In this document: positions 1 through 5,393 of the stretch, piece after piece | Layout: every line of letters starts with the position of its first letter | How positions within the stretch are numbered: position 1 is the first letter of the stretch | Source: Cellulomonas sp. | GTDB lineage: Bacteria > Actinomycetota > Actinomycetes > Actinomycetales > Cellulomonadaceae | DNA length: 7,982 nucleotides | Reading direction: 5' to 3' | Assembly (NCBI GenBank): GCA_031178805.1 | Contig: JAPSIJ010000088.1 | Location: 1-7,982 of the forward strand | Translations under genes and position numbers: made by a program | Notes under the pieces: generated by a model | What the model was told of the DNA's origin: nothing | What the model saw: the letters and a program-made list of their open reading frames with translations, nothing else | Databases searched by the model: none

Positions 1-650
1 TCGGCGAGCGAGGCCTTGACCATCGCGCTCCACTCGTCGACGACGACCTCGAGCGCACCGGCCTCGACGGCGTCCAGGGTCGTGCGGACCACCACGGCCG
101 GGTCGGTTCTCGGCCCGGCGAGGTCCCCGGCCATGTCCGTGTCGGCCAGGCCGAGGTGCACCGAGGTGACCTGCGTGCCCTGCGCGGCGAGCTCCAGACG
201 CAGGGCGTTGCTCATGTTCCAGTTCGCGGCCTTGGACACCGCGTACGCGCCGGCGCCCGGGGCGGCGAACCAGGACAGCGCGGAGGCGACGTTCACGATC
301 GCCCCGCCGCCGTTGGCCGCGAGCACGGGGGCGAACGCGCGGACCATCGACAGCGTGCCCCAGAAGTTCACGTCCATCTCGGCCCGCACGCCTGCCAGGT
401 CGCCGAGCAGCGGCGATCCCGTGGAGATCCCGGCGTTGTTCACCAGGAGGTCGACGTCGCGGGCCAGCGCGGCCGCCGCGGCGACGGCGTCGGGGTCGGT
501 GATGTCGAGGGCGACCGGCCGGACGCCGGGCAGGTCGATCGACGCGGGCTCGCGGGCGGCGGCGTAGACGGTGGCGCCCCGGGCGAGCAGCTCGGCGGCG
601 AACTGGCGGCCGAGGCCGCGGTTGGCCCCGGTGATGAGTGCTGTGGTCAT
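1..650 (-). CDS. SDR family NAD(P)-dependent oxidoreductase (3' end beyond window)
   Basis: A classical short-chain dehydrogenase/reductase, read from ATG at 650 down to the window edge; about 216 codons are visible and the C-terminus is missing. The cofactor-binding glycine motif TGANRGLG is at residues 7-14, the NNAG motif at 71-74, and the catalytic Ser123, Tyr136 and Lys140 (YAVSK) have normal SDR spacing. It is therefore expected to be an active cytosolic oxidoreductase. The missing glycine-rich arginine after the first strand gives no clear NADH/NADPH preference, and the substrate cannot be told from sequence. It is divergent from a MerR-type regulator 67 bp away. Its promoter has the long spacer with internal dyad typical of MerR control, so induction by that regulator is a reasonable inference. 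No Shine-Dalgarno sequence is seen; the -10 box lies 7 nt before the ATG, suggesting a leaderless message. Confidence 0.93.
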   Translation of the reverse strand, partial: MTTALITGANRGLGRQFAAELLARGATVYAAAREPASIDLPGVRPVALDITDPDAVAAAAALARDVDLLVNNAGISTGSPLLGDLAGVRAEMDVNFWGTLSMVRAFAPVLAANGGGAIVNVASALSWFAAPGAGAYAVSKAANWNMSNALRLELAAQGTQVTSVHLGLADTDMAGDLAGPRTDPAVVVRTTLDAVEAGALEVVVDEWSAMVKASLA

Positions 651-689
651 GTCTGGCACGCTAGGACCTGACGTTGACGTCAGGGTCAA
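651..689 (-). promoter_or_regulatory. SDR promoter with MerR-type operator dyad
   Basis: Read on the minus strand, TTGACC (684-689) is the -35 and TAGCGT (658-663) the -10, giving a 20-bp spacer (19 bp if CTAGCG is taken as the -10). Within the spacer is an 18-bp dyad, CCTGACGT-TG-ACGTCAGG on the plus strand (667-684), with perfect 8-bp arms. An overlong spacer filled by a dyad is the hallmark of promoters activated by MerR-family proteins through DNA untwisting (known for MerR, SoxR and CueR). The predicted transcription start falls at about 650-652, at the SDR ATG. Binding by the adjacent MerR protein is inferred. Confidence 0.7.
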
Positions 690-717
690 GTGCGGGTCGA
701 GCGGTCGGAGGCGACGG

Positions 718-1104
718 GTGCGTATCGGGGAGGTCGCCGCACAGGCCGGCGTCAGCGTGCGGGCGCTGCGCTACTACGAGGAGCAGGGCCTGCTGGCGGC
801 CGAGCGCAGCCCCAGCGGACAGCGCCGCTACCCGCCCGAGGCGGTCGACCGGGTCCGGTTCATCCAGACCCTCTACGCCGCCGGGCTCGGCAGCAAGGCC
901 GTCCTGCGCATCCTGCCCTGCATGGAGCACGGGGGCCTCACCGACGAGATGCACCAGCGGCTGCTGGCCGAGCGCGCCCGGGTGCAGGCCCAGCTGGACG
1001 AGCTCACCGCGGCGCGCGACAAGCTCGACGACGTCATCCGGCTGGGTGAGGCGCACCGCGCGGGTCGGGTGCTGCACGCGGACGGGTGCGCGAGCGCGTC
1101 GTGA
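718..1104 (+). CDS. MerR family transcriptional regulator
   Basis: A 128-aa one-component regulator. The N-terminal winged helix-turn-helix starts at residue 2 (RIGEVAAQAGVSVRALRYYE, then EQGLL), and the wing region SGQRRY is at 33-38. A C-terminal coiled-coil dimerisation helix runs from about 76 to 110, rich in Leu, Arg, Glu and Asp. The GTG at 718 is chosen because GGAGG at 707-711 lies 6 nt upstream and the protein then begins at the family's usual first residues; the reading frame stays open upstream but that part shows no MerR features. Cys68 (LPCM) and Cys124 near the C-terminus are the only cysteines. They could sense metal or redox state, but the metal-loop signatures of MerR or CueR are not evident, so the inducer is unknown. 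It likely controls the divergent SDR gene through the dyad at 667-684, and perhaps itself. Confidence 0.93.
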   Translation: MRIGEVAAQAGVSVRALRYYEEQGLLAAERSPSGQRRYPPEAVDRVRFIQTLYAAGLGSKAVLRILPCMEHGGLTDEMHQRLLAERARVQAQLDELTAARDKLDDVIRLGEAHRAGRVLHADGCASAS

Positions 1105-1154
1105 CGCCGTCGGATCGGCCGCCGATTCCGCCACGCCGGCGCCCCGGCCGTCGG

Positions 1155-1160
1155 TACGGT
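1155..1160 (+). promoter_or_regulatory. -10 box (TACGGT) of leaderless gene
   Basis: TACGGT ends 6 nt before the GTG at 1167, so transcription should begin at or next to the start codon. There is no Shine-Dalgarno sequence in between. No good -35 is visible. Confidence 0.5.
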
Positions 1161-1166
1161 GACCGC

Positions 1167-1751
1167 GTGACGACGCCAGGACCGGACGTGCCCCGGACGC
1201 GCACGTCCACCGAGGTGCTGCTGCAGGTGCTCGCCGTCGGGTCGGCGGGTCTGGGCCTGATCTACGCAGTGAACGGCCTCACCCGCAAGGACGCGCAGGC
1301 GACGGTGACGCTGACGGACGCGGCGCATCCTCCGCTCGCCGACACCTACGTGGAGCTGCTGGGCGGGACGCTCGCGCGGGTGTGGCTGACCGGCCTCAGC
1401 CGCCCGGAGGCGTCACTCGCGCGGATCGGCCTGTGGGGCACGCTGCTGCTGGTCGCCGGCTTCTTCACGCTCCTCGCCCTGCACGCGCGGCACGCGGACG
1501 GGCGCGCGCGGGGACGGCTCGTCGCGCCCGGACCCCACCTGACGGGCGCGGCGGTCCTCGCCGTGGTCATCGCCGCGGCGCAGCCCCTGCTCCAGCGGTT
1601 CGGGTCGGGACTGGCGCTGGCCACCATCGGGTCTCCGCCCGGGTACGTGCCGCACGGGACGGTGCCCTGGCTCTGGCCCGCGCTGGCGGCCACGCTGCTG
1701 CTCGGCACGCGCATCCCCCGCCCCGGGAGGCGGGCGTCCGCAGTGCACTGA
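1167..1751 (+). CDS. four-helix integral membrane protein, unknown function
   Basis: A 194-aa protein I cannot assign to a named family. Hydrophobic segments at about residues 17-37, 87-107, 126-144 and 167-182 suggest four membrane helices. A loop of about 50 residues (38-86) separates the first two and carries polar Thr/Asp-rich sequence. A second loop, GSPPGYVPHGTVP (155-167), precedes the last helix. Several Arg residues lie between helices 2 and 3 and at the C-terminus (RIPRPGRRA), so by the positive-inside rule these parts face the cytoplasm. The GTG at 1167 is preferred over the upstream ATG at 1086 because it removes an Arg/Pro-rich stretch overlapping the MerR gene and sits 6 nt after a TACGGT box. 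It follows the MerR gene by 62 nt on the same strand but appears to have its own promoter. It converges with the GNAT gene, 21 nt away. Confidence 0.8.
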   Translation: MTTPGPDVPRTRTSTEVLLQVLAVGSAGLGLIYAVNGLTRKDAQATVTLTDAAHPPLADTYVELLGGTLARVWLTGLSRPEASLARIGLWGTLLLVAGFFTLLALHARHADGRARGRLVAPGPHLTGAAVLAVVIAAAQPLLQRFGSGLALATIGSPPGYVPHGTVPWLWPALAATLLLGTRIPRPGRRASAVH

Positions 1752-1772
1752 CCCGACCACCCGCGCGGCGGC

Positions 1773-2336
1773 TCAGACGGGTCGCGCCATCTCCAGCTCC
1801 GGTCCGATGGGGCCGGTGAACTCCCGCCCCGTCGGCACGAACCCCGACCGGCGGTACGCCGCCTGGGCACGCGCGTTGTCCTGGTGCACGTCGAGCGTGA
1901 GCTCGGTGAGCCCCTGCTCCGCGGCGTAGGCCGCGGCGGCGTCGATCAGCCGCGCGGTGATGCCGGAGCCGCGGTGGGTCGGGCGCAGGTAGACACCGAC
2001 CAGCGTGGCGCGGCGCTCCGGGACGGGCAGCCCGAGGTGGTCGGTGTCGCCGGCGTCCTGCACCAGCACGGTGACGGTGCCGACCCACTCGCCGTCGACC
2101 ACCGCGACGAGCTGGGCGGCGTCCCCGCCGGCGGCGGACCCGACCGCGCCGGCCGCGCGCCGCCGCCAGAACTCGTCGGGCTGCGAGGCCGCGTGCTCGT
2201 ACGTGTCCAGGAACGCCACGGCCGTGTCCGGGTCCCGCAGCGCCGCCAGCCGCAGGTCGCGCACGCGCTGCCAGTCGTCCGCCGTGACACGCCGGATCTC
2301 CGCCACCGCCTGCGTCCGCTGTGCGCTCGCCTCCAT
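1773..2336 (-). CDS. GNAT family N-acetyltransferase
   Basis: A 187-aa single-domain GNAT protein that transfers acetyl from acetyl-CoA to an amine; the acceptor is unknown. The acetyl-CoA-binding motif A is VGVYLRPTHRGSGITARLID (113-132), whose Arg122-Gly123-x-Gly125 loop would hold the pyrophosphate. Motif B is NARAQAAYRRSGF (154-166). The N-terminal part (EIRRVTADDWQRVRDLRL, 13-30) has the usual GNAT first strand and helix. Length is normal for the family. The ATG at 2336 was chosen because MEASAQRTQ leads straight into the domain; the frame runs open upstream into Arg/Pro-rich sequence without family features. No Shine-Dalgarno sequence is present, but CAGACT sits 7 nt upstream, so the mRNA may be leaderless. 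The related protein RimI acts on ribosomal proteins, but nothing here shows that role. Cytosolic. Confidence 0.92.
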   Translation of the reverse strand: MEASAQRTQAVAEIRRVTADDWQRVRDLRLAALRDPDTAVAFLDTYEHAASQPDEFWRRRAAGAVGSAAGGDAAQLVAVVDGEWVGTVTVLVQDAGDTDHLGLPVPERRATLVGVYLRPTHRGSGITARLIDAAAAYAAEQGLTELTLDVHQDNARAQAAYRRSGFVPTGREFTGPIGPELEMARPV

Positions 2337-2343
2337 GCGGCGG

Positions 2344-2349
2344 AGTCTG
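2344..2349 (-). promoter_or_regulatory. possible -10 box (CAGACT) of the GNAT gene
   Basis: On the minus strand CAGACT keeps the conserved A at position 2 and T at position 6 of a -10 box and ends 7 nt before the ATG at 2336. This matches the spacing seen at neighbouring genes. The first base deviates from consensus and no -35 is evident. Confidence 0.35.
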
Positions 2350-2385
2350 CCACGCCGGCACGCCGCCGTCGTCGCGGCGCCCGGG

Positions 2386-2916
2386 TCACGCGCCGGCTGC
2401 GCGCGACCGCCACCGCTGCCGGAGGCCCCGGGCCGTGACGGCGAGGACCGACCCGGCCAGCAGCAGCTGCCCGGCGAGCAGGACCAGGGAGGCCGTCCCG
2501 TCCGCGCCGGTGTCGGCGAGGACGGCGGAGCGGAACCCACCGGCCCCGCCCGTGCCCCCGGGTACGGGCGGCTGCGGCTCCGCGACCGGCGGCGGCTGCG
2601 GCGCCGGCGGGGGCACCGGGTCGACGAACGCGTTGGTGACGGCCACCGCGACGGCCTGCCCGGGCGCGACGTCGAACGGCTCGCCCAGCGCCAGCGGCCG
2701 CGGCACGCCGTCCACCGTGAGCACGGCGGAGGTGTCCACCTCGGTACCGCGCGCCGCCCCCGTGGTCGTCTCCACCACGGTGCAGGTGGTCGCCGCCGTG
2801 ATCTGCTGCTGCGGCAGCGCCGCCTGCGCGACGCCTGCCGGCACGACGAGCGGGAACGTCTGGTCGCCGCAGGTCAGCGCGAGCGTGGCGTCGCCGCTCC
2901 CCCTGCCCAGCGCCAT
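2386..2916 (-). CDS. LAXTG sortase-signal surface protein, DUF5979-like, lacking a signal peptide
   Basis: A 176-aa protein with the C-terminal architecture of a wall-anchored surface protein. Residues 9-98 resemble a DUF5979-type beta-sandwich repeat: a TLTC-like strand with Cys16, a second Cys45 in TTCTVVET, and the closing VTNAF at 93-97. A Pro-rich wall-spanning linker (100-118) follows, then LADTG (133-137), a hydrophobic helix (about 142-161) and a basic tail (RGLRQRWRSR). LAXTG is the motif used by class E sortases of high-GC actinomycetes. No signal peptide can be seen from this start, nor from the in-frame GTG at 2982, whose 22 extra residues are Gly/Cys/Arg-rich. Such proteins usually have long N-terminal parts and several repeats, so I infer a remnant of a larger gene. 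The ATG at 2916 was chosen for AGGGGA 6 nt upstream. It ends 49 bp before the GNAT start and begins 129 bp after the methyltransferase stop. Confidence 0.65.
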   Translation of the reverse strand: MALGRGSGDATLALTCGDQTFPLVVPAGVAQAALPQQQITAATTCTVVETTTGAARGTEVDTSAVLTVDGVPRPLALGEPFDVAPGQAVAVAVTNAFVDPVPPPAPQPPPVAEPQPPVPGGTGGAGGFRSAVLADTGADGTASLVLLAGQLLLAGSVLAVTARGLRQRWRSRAAGA

Positions 2917-3045
2917 CGCCCGTCCCCTGGAAGGCGCCGTACCTGTCGGACAGCCCCCACCCTGGCACGTCAGCCGAGGCACGTACAGGGTCCTGACCGG
3001 TACAGCCGGTGGTCCCCCGCACCGGCGCCCTCCGGTCCGGCGCGG

Positions 3046-3645
3046 TCAGGCGTCCCCGAGCCGGCACACGAGCGCCCCGTGCGGCCGGTGACCCTCACCG
3101 GTCCTGCGGTGCGTCTCGACGACGGCGAACCCGTGGTCCTCGAGTCGCGCCCGCAGCTCGGGCGCGGGCCAGCGGTACGCGGGCGCGACGGCGTGGTCGA
3201 GCTCCTCCACCGACGCGCCGTCGAAGTACCCGAGGACCAGCGTGCCGCCCGGACGCAGGATGCGCGCGAACTCGGCGAGCGGGACCGCGATCCGCGACGG
3301 CGCGTGGTGGATCGTCGAGTACCAGGACAGGATCCCGCCGAGGGCGCCGTCGGCCTCGTCGACGGCGTCGATGCTCCCGACGTCGAACGGCACGGCCGGG
3401 AAGGTGGCGCGGGCGCGGGCGACGAACGCCGGCACCAGGTCGATGCCCCGGACGTCCGTCCCCCGGGCGGCGAGGTGCCCGGTCCAGTGCCCGGGGCCGC
3501 ACCCCGCGTCGAGCACGCGACCGACCACCGCGTCCGCCCACGCCTCGACCAGGAGGCGGTCCGCGGGGTGCACCGCGGCCATCGAGCCGAGCAGGTCGGT
3601 GTACTCCGCCGCCCGGCGCGAGTAGGCCTCGGCCACGTCCGTCAC
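3046..3645 (-). CDS. class I SAM-dependent methyltransferase
   Basis: A 199-aa Rossmann-fold methyltransferase. Motif I, which binds S-adenosylmethionine, is VLDAGCGPGHWTGHLA (44-59). The acidic end of strand 2 is GIDLVPAFVARAR. The region ILSWYSTIHHAP (about 107-118) corresponds to motif IV, and LRPGGTLVLGYFDG (about 130-143) is the usual post-motif strand. The N-terminus (VAEAYSRRAAEYTDLLGSM) is the helical cap common in small-molecule methyltransferases of the UbiE/Methyltransf_11 and _25 type. The methyl acceptor cannot be inferred from sequence or neighbours. The GTG start at 3645 is preceded by TAGCCT at 7 nt and no Shine-Dalgarno sequence, so it may be translated leaderless. The 71-aa membrane protein lies 27 nt upstream on the same strand, so some read-through co-transcription is possible. 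Confidence 0.93.
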   Translation of the reverse strand: MTDVAEAYSRRAAEYTDLLGSMAAVHPADRLLVEAWADAVVGRVLDAGCGPGHWTGHLAARGTDVRGIDLVPAFVARARATFPAVPFDVGSIDAVDEADGALGGILSWYSTIHHAPSRIAVPLAEFARILRPGGTLVLGYFDGASVEELDHAVAPAYRWPAPELRARLEDHGFAVVETHRRTGEGHRPHGALVCRLGDA

Positions 3646-3652
3646 CGCACCG

Positions 3653-3658
3653 AGGCTA
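3653..3658 (-). promoter_or_regulatory. -10 box (TAGCCT) of leaderless methyltransferase gene
   Basis: Read on the minus strand, TAGCCT ends 7 nt before the GTG at 3645, which puts the predicted transcription start at the start codon. It lies in the 27-nt gap after the 71-aa membrane protein gene. Confidence 0.5.
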
Positions 3659-3672
3659 GCCGGGCGGACCCT

Positions 3673-3888
3673 TCAGGTCCCGGGCGGCGCCTCGTCGCCC
3701 TCGGCGGTCTCCCGCGGATGGGTCAGGCGCCACGTGTGCAGGACGAACGCGACCGTCGAGGCGAACGCCAGCACGCCGCCGACCCAGCTGCCCGCGGTGT
3801 CGCCGACGGTCCCGCTGACCACGACCTTGCCGACGAGCGCCGCCACGAGCAGCGCCCCCGAGACCCGGGGTCTCGTCACCCGCGGCAT
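3673..3888 (-). CDS. small two-helix membrane protein, unknown function
   Basis: A 71-aa protein not recognised as a named family. A basic N-terminus (MPRVTRPR) is followed by a hydrophobic helix at about residues 9-26, a short Gly/Asp/Ser turn (GTVGDTAGSW, 26-35), a second helix at about 36-53, and a charged tail ending HPRETAEGDEAPPGT. By the positive-inside rule both ends are probably cytoplasmic. The ATG at 3888 has GAGGG 8 nt upstream, a usable ribosome binding site. The open frame extends upstream to 4443 but there it runs antisense to the oxidoreductase gene, so the short form is preferred. A perfect 8-bp-arm palindrome lies just inside the gene. It precedes the methyltransferase by 27 nt on the same strand. 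Confidence 0.65.
   Translation of the reverse strand: MPRVTRPRVSGALLVAALVGKVVVSGTVGDTAGSWVGGVLAFASTVAFVLHTWRLTHPRETAEGDEAPPGT
3859..3875. repeat. 17-bp perfect palindrome inside 5' end of membrane protein gene
   Basis: CGAGACCC-G-GGGTCTCG has perfect 8-bp arms around a single central base, at nucleotides 14-30 of the 71-aa membrane protein gene. A DNA-binding site over the start of the gene is possible. In sequence this GC-rich, one such palindrome per window could be chance. Confidence 0.35.
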
Positions 3889-4046
3889 CAGGCGGACCCT
3901 CGACGTGCCATGGCCGCGCTCGGCTCGCTGGCAGAGCCGCGGCGGGCGTTCGTCACCGGCGGTGTCCCGGACGCGTCCGGCGCCGACGTCCCGCAGGGCG
4001 AGCCGCCGGACCCGCGGGCGGGCGTCTCTGCCAGGATGCGGGCGGC

Positions 4047-4151
4047 GTGACTGACCACCCAGGACGGCGGAGGACGATGAGCGGGCACGGAGCGGACGGA
4101 CGGGCCGCTGCGGCGGGTACGCAGGCGGACGGCCTGCCGGAGGCGTCGTGA
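4047..4151 (+). CDS. 34-codon small ORF, possible leader peptide, coupled to the oxidoreductase
   Basis: A short open frame starting GTG ACT GAC (peptide VTDHPGRRRT, then MSGHGADGRAAAAG, ending LPEAS). An in-frame ATG at 4077 gives a 24-aa version with GGAGG 3 nt upstream (4069-4073). Its TGA (4149-4151) overlaps the GTG of the next gene (4148) as GTGA, the classic arrangement for translational coupling. CAGGAT (4032-4037) is a possible -10 box placing the mRNA start close to 4044, which favours the GTG. The peptide is hydrophilic and Ala/Gly-rich, with no Trp, Phe or Tyr and no amino-acid run suggesting attenuation. It may be a real small protein, a coupling leader or only part of the 5' untranslated region. 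The 158 nt upstream (3889-4046) show nothing else convincing. Confidence 0.35.
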   Translation: MTDHPGRRRTMSGHGADGRAAAAGTQADGLPEAS

Positions 4152-4903
4152 GGATCGCCGTCGCCGGCGGGACCGGCACCGTGGGCCGGTACGTGGCGGC
4201 GGCGGCCGCCCGCCGGGGGCACACGGTGGTGGTGCTCAGCCGGCGCGACGGCGTCGACGTCCTCGGCGGGGCCGGCCTGGAGGCGGCGCTGGACGGCGCC
4301 GACGTGGTGGTGGACGTGCTCAACCGGACGACGCTCTCGGCGCGGGAGGCCACGGCGTTCTTCGCCACGACCACCCGCCACCTGCTGGCCGCCGGGGCGC
4401 GGGCCGGGGTGCGGCACCACGTCGCGCTGTCGGTGGTGGGCATCGACGGGATCGACGCGTCGTACTACGCGGGCAAGCTGGCTCAGGAGCGGCTGCTCGC
4501 CGGGTCGGCGCGGCCGCACACGGTGGCGCGGGCCACGCAGTTCCACGAGCTCGCTGCGCAGGTGGCCGCCCGCACCACGCTCGGCCGGCTGACCGCGGTC
4601 CCCCGGACGCGGTGCCGGCCGGTCGCCGCGGCGGAGGTCGCCGAGCACCTCCTCGACGTCGCAGAGGCGGACCCCGTCGGCCGGGCGCCGGACCTGGTGG
4701 GCCCGCGCGAGGAGACGCTCGCCGCGATGGTCGCCCGCATGGCGCACCACGACGGGCTCCACCGGCGAGTCCTCGACGTCCCGGTGCCCGGGCGCTACGG
4801 CACCGGGCTGGCGTCGGGCGCGCTGCGCGGCGGCGACGGGCCGCGGCGCGAGGGGCGCACGACCTTCGAGGAGTGGCTCGGCTCGCCGGACCGGGCCCGG
4901 TGA
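4148..4903 (+). CDS. NAD(P)-binding atypical SDR / NmrA-like oxidoreductase
   Basis: A 251-aa protein of the atypical/extended SDR group (NAD(P)H-binding, NmrA- or nucleoside-sugar-epimerase-like). The N-terminal Rossmann strand leads into GGTGTVGR (7-14), followed by VVVLSRR (27-33), whose arginines after strand 2 suggest NADP(H) preference. SVVGID (95-100) is the central strand and YYAGK (106-110) gives a Tyr-x-x-x-Lys pair. RATQFHE (128-134) is a typical substrate-side motif of this group. The substrate is unknown; relatives include redox sensors as well as enzymes. The GTG at 4148 is supported by GGAGG at 4139-4143, 4 nt upstream, and by the domain beginning at residue 1. It overlaps the preceding small ORF by 4 nt and is followed within 8 nt by a strong hairpin, so it likely ends its transcript. 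Cytosolic. Confidence 0.92.
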   Translation: MRIAVAGGTGTVGRYVAAAAARRGHTVVVLSRRDGVDVLGGAGLEAALDGADVVVDVLNRTTLSAREATAFFATTTRHLLAAGARAGVRHHVALSVVGIDGIDASYYAGKLAQERLLAGSARPHTVARATQFHELAAQVAARTTLGRLTAVPRTRCRPVAAAEVAEHLLDVAEADPVGRAPDLVGPREETLAAMVARMAHHDGLHRRVLDVPVPGRYGTGLASGALRGGDGPRREGRTTFEEWLGSPDRAR

Positions 4904-4910
4904 CCGGGGC

Positions 4911-4937
4911 GGCGGCGGGTCGCTCCCGCCGCCTCTT
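4911..4937 (+). terminator. intrinsic terminator after oxidoreductase gene
   Basis: A perfect 9-bp GC stem (GGCGGCGGG at 4911-4919 with CCCGCCGCC at 4925-4933), a 5-nt loop and a short TCTT tract, starting 8 nt after the stop codon at 4901-4903. The T tract is short, which is usual in high-GC actinomycetes. Confidence 0.65.
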
Positions 4938-4970
4938 CCCCCGGCCCGGGGCGCGCGCGCACGATGGAGC

Positions 4971-5351
4971 ATGCGCGTCCAGCGGCTGATCCACGTGTTC
5001 GACGCCCCCGACCTGCACGCCGAGAGCGCGTTCTGGGCCGGGCTCCTCGACGGCGAGGTGGAGACCGACGACGACTGGCACAGCGTCGTCGTCGACGGCG
5101 AGTGGCGGATGGGCTTCCAGCTCGCCCCCGACCACGTCCCGCCGGTGTGGCCGGGCGGCCCGCAGCAGCAGCAGATCCACCTCGACGTGTGGGTGGACGA
5201 CCTGGCCGAGGCCCACGAGCGGGCCCTCGAGCTCGGCGCCCGGCTGCTGCAGGCGGCGGACGACCCGGACACGGCGGACGAGGTGTTCCAGGTGTACGCC
5301 GACCCGGCGGGGCACCCGTTCTGCCTGTGCCGGGGGCCGCTCGGCGCCTGA
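4971..5351 (+). CDS. VOC family (glyoxalase-like) protein
   Basis: A 126-aa protein with the paired beta-alpha-beta-beta-beta modules of the vicinal-oxygen-chelate fold, closest in look to the Glyoxalase_6 group. The first module opens VQRLIHVFDAPD (3-14) with the helix AESAFWAGLLDG (17-28) and the strand GEWRMGFQLAP. The second opens QIHLDVWVDDLAEAHERALELGA (68-90) and closes with VYADPAGHPFCLC (108-120), a strongly conserved ending. His8 and His70 fit usual metal-ligand positions, but I cannot place a full His/Glu set, so catalysis is uncertain. Relatives act in methylglyoxal detoxification, bleomycin-type resistance or ring cleavage; the role here is unknown. The ATG at 4971 gives the domain start exactly. 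CACGAT ends 5 nt before it and GGAG lies 1 nt before, too close for a good ribosome binding site, so a leaderless start is likely. The S51 gene follows after 42 nt. Confidence 0.9.
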   Translation: MRVQRLIHVFDAPDLHAESAFWAGLLDGEVETDDDWHSVVVDGEWRMGFQLAPDHVPPVWPGGPQQQQIHLDVWVDDLAEAHERALELGARLLQAADDPDTADEVFQVYADPAGHPFCLCRGPLGA

Positions 5352-5380
5352 CGCGCCGGCGGCCCGCCCGCGCGGCTGGC

Positions 5381-5386
5381 TACGCT
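5381..5386 (+). promoter_or_regulatory. -10 box (TACGCT) of leaderless S51 gene
   Basis: TACGCT ends 7 nt before the GTG at 5394, with no Shine-Dalgarno sequence in between, so the transcript probably starts at the start codon. No -35 is recognisable in the GC-rich sequence upstream. Confidence 0.5.
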
Positions 5387-5393
5387 CGGCGTC

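Noticed and set aside
571..717. Longer N-terminus for the MerR protein
   Set aside because: It would overlap the divergent SDR gene and its promoter; the GTG at 718 has a good ribosome binding site and the canonical MerR N-terminus.
1946..3067. Long minus-strand ORF (373 aa) across the surface protein and GNAT region
   Set aside because: Arg/Gly/Ala-rich out-of-frame translation of two better-supported genes; typical of very high GC DNA.
2005..4050. 681-aa plus-strand ORF antisense to four genes
   Set aside because: Low-complexity Arg/Pro/Gly composition and no domains, while the opposite strand encodes recognisable GNAT and methyltransferase motifs.
3888..4088. 66-aa minus-strand ORF whose TGA overlaps the ATG of the 71-aa membrane protein gene
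   Set aside because: GTG start without a ribosome binding site, Ser/Ala/Arg/Pro-rich shadow-type composition, and no domain features; the TGATG overlap alone is weak evidence.
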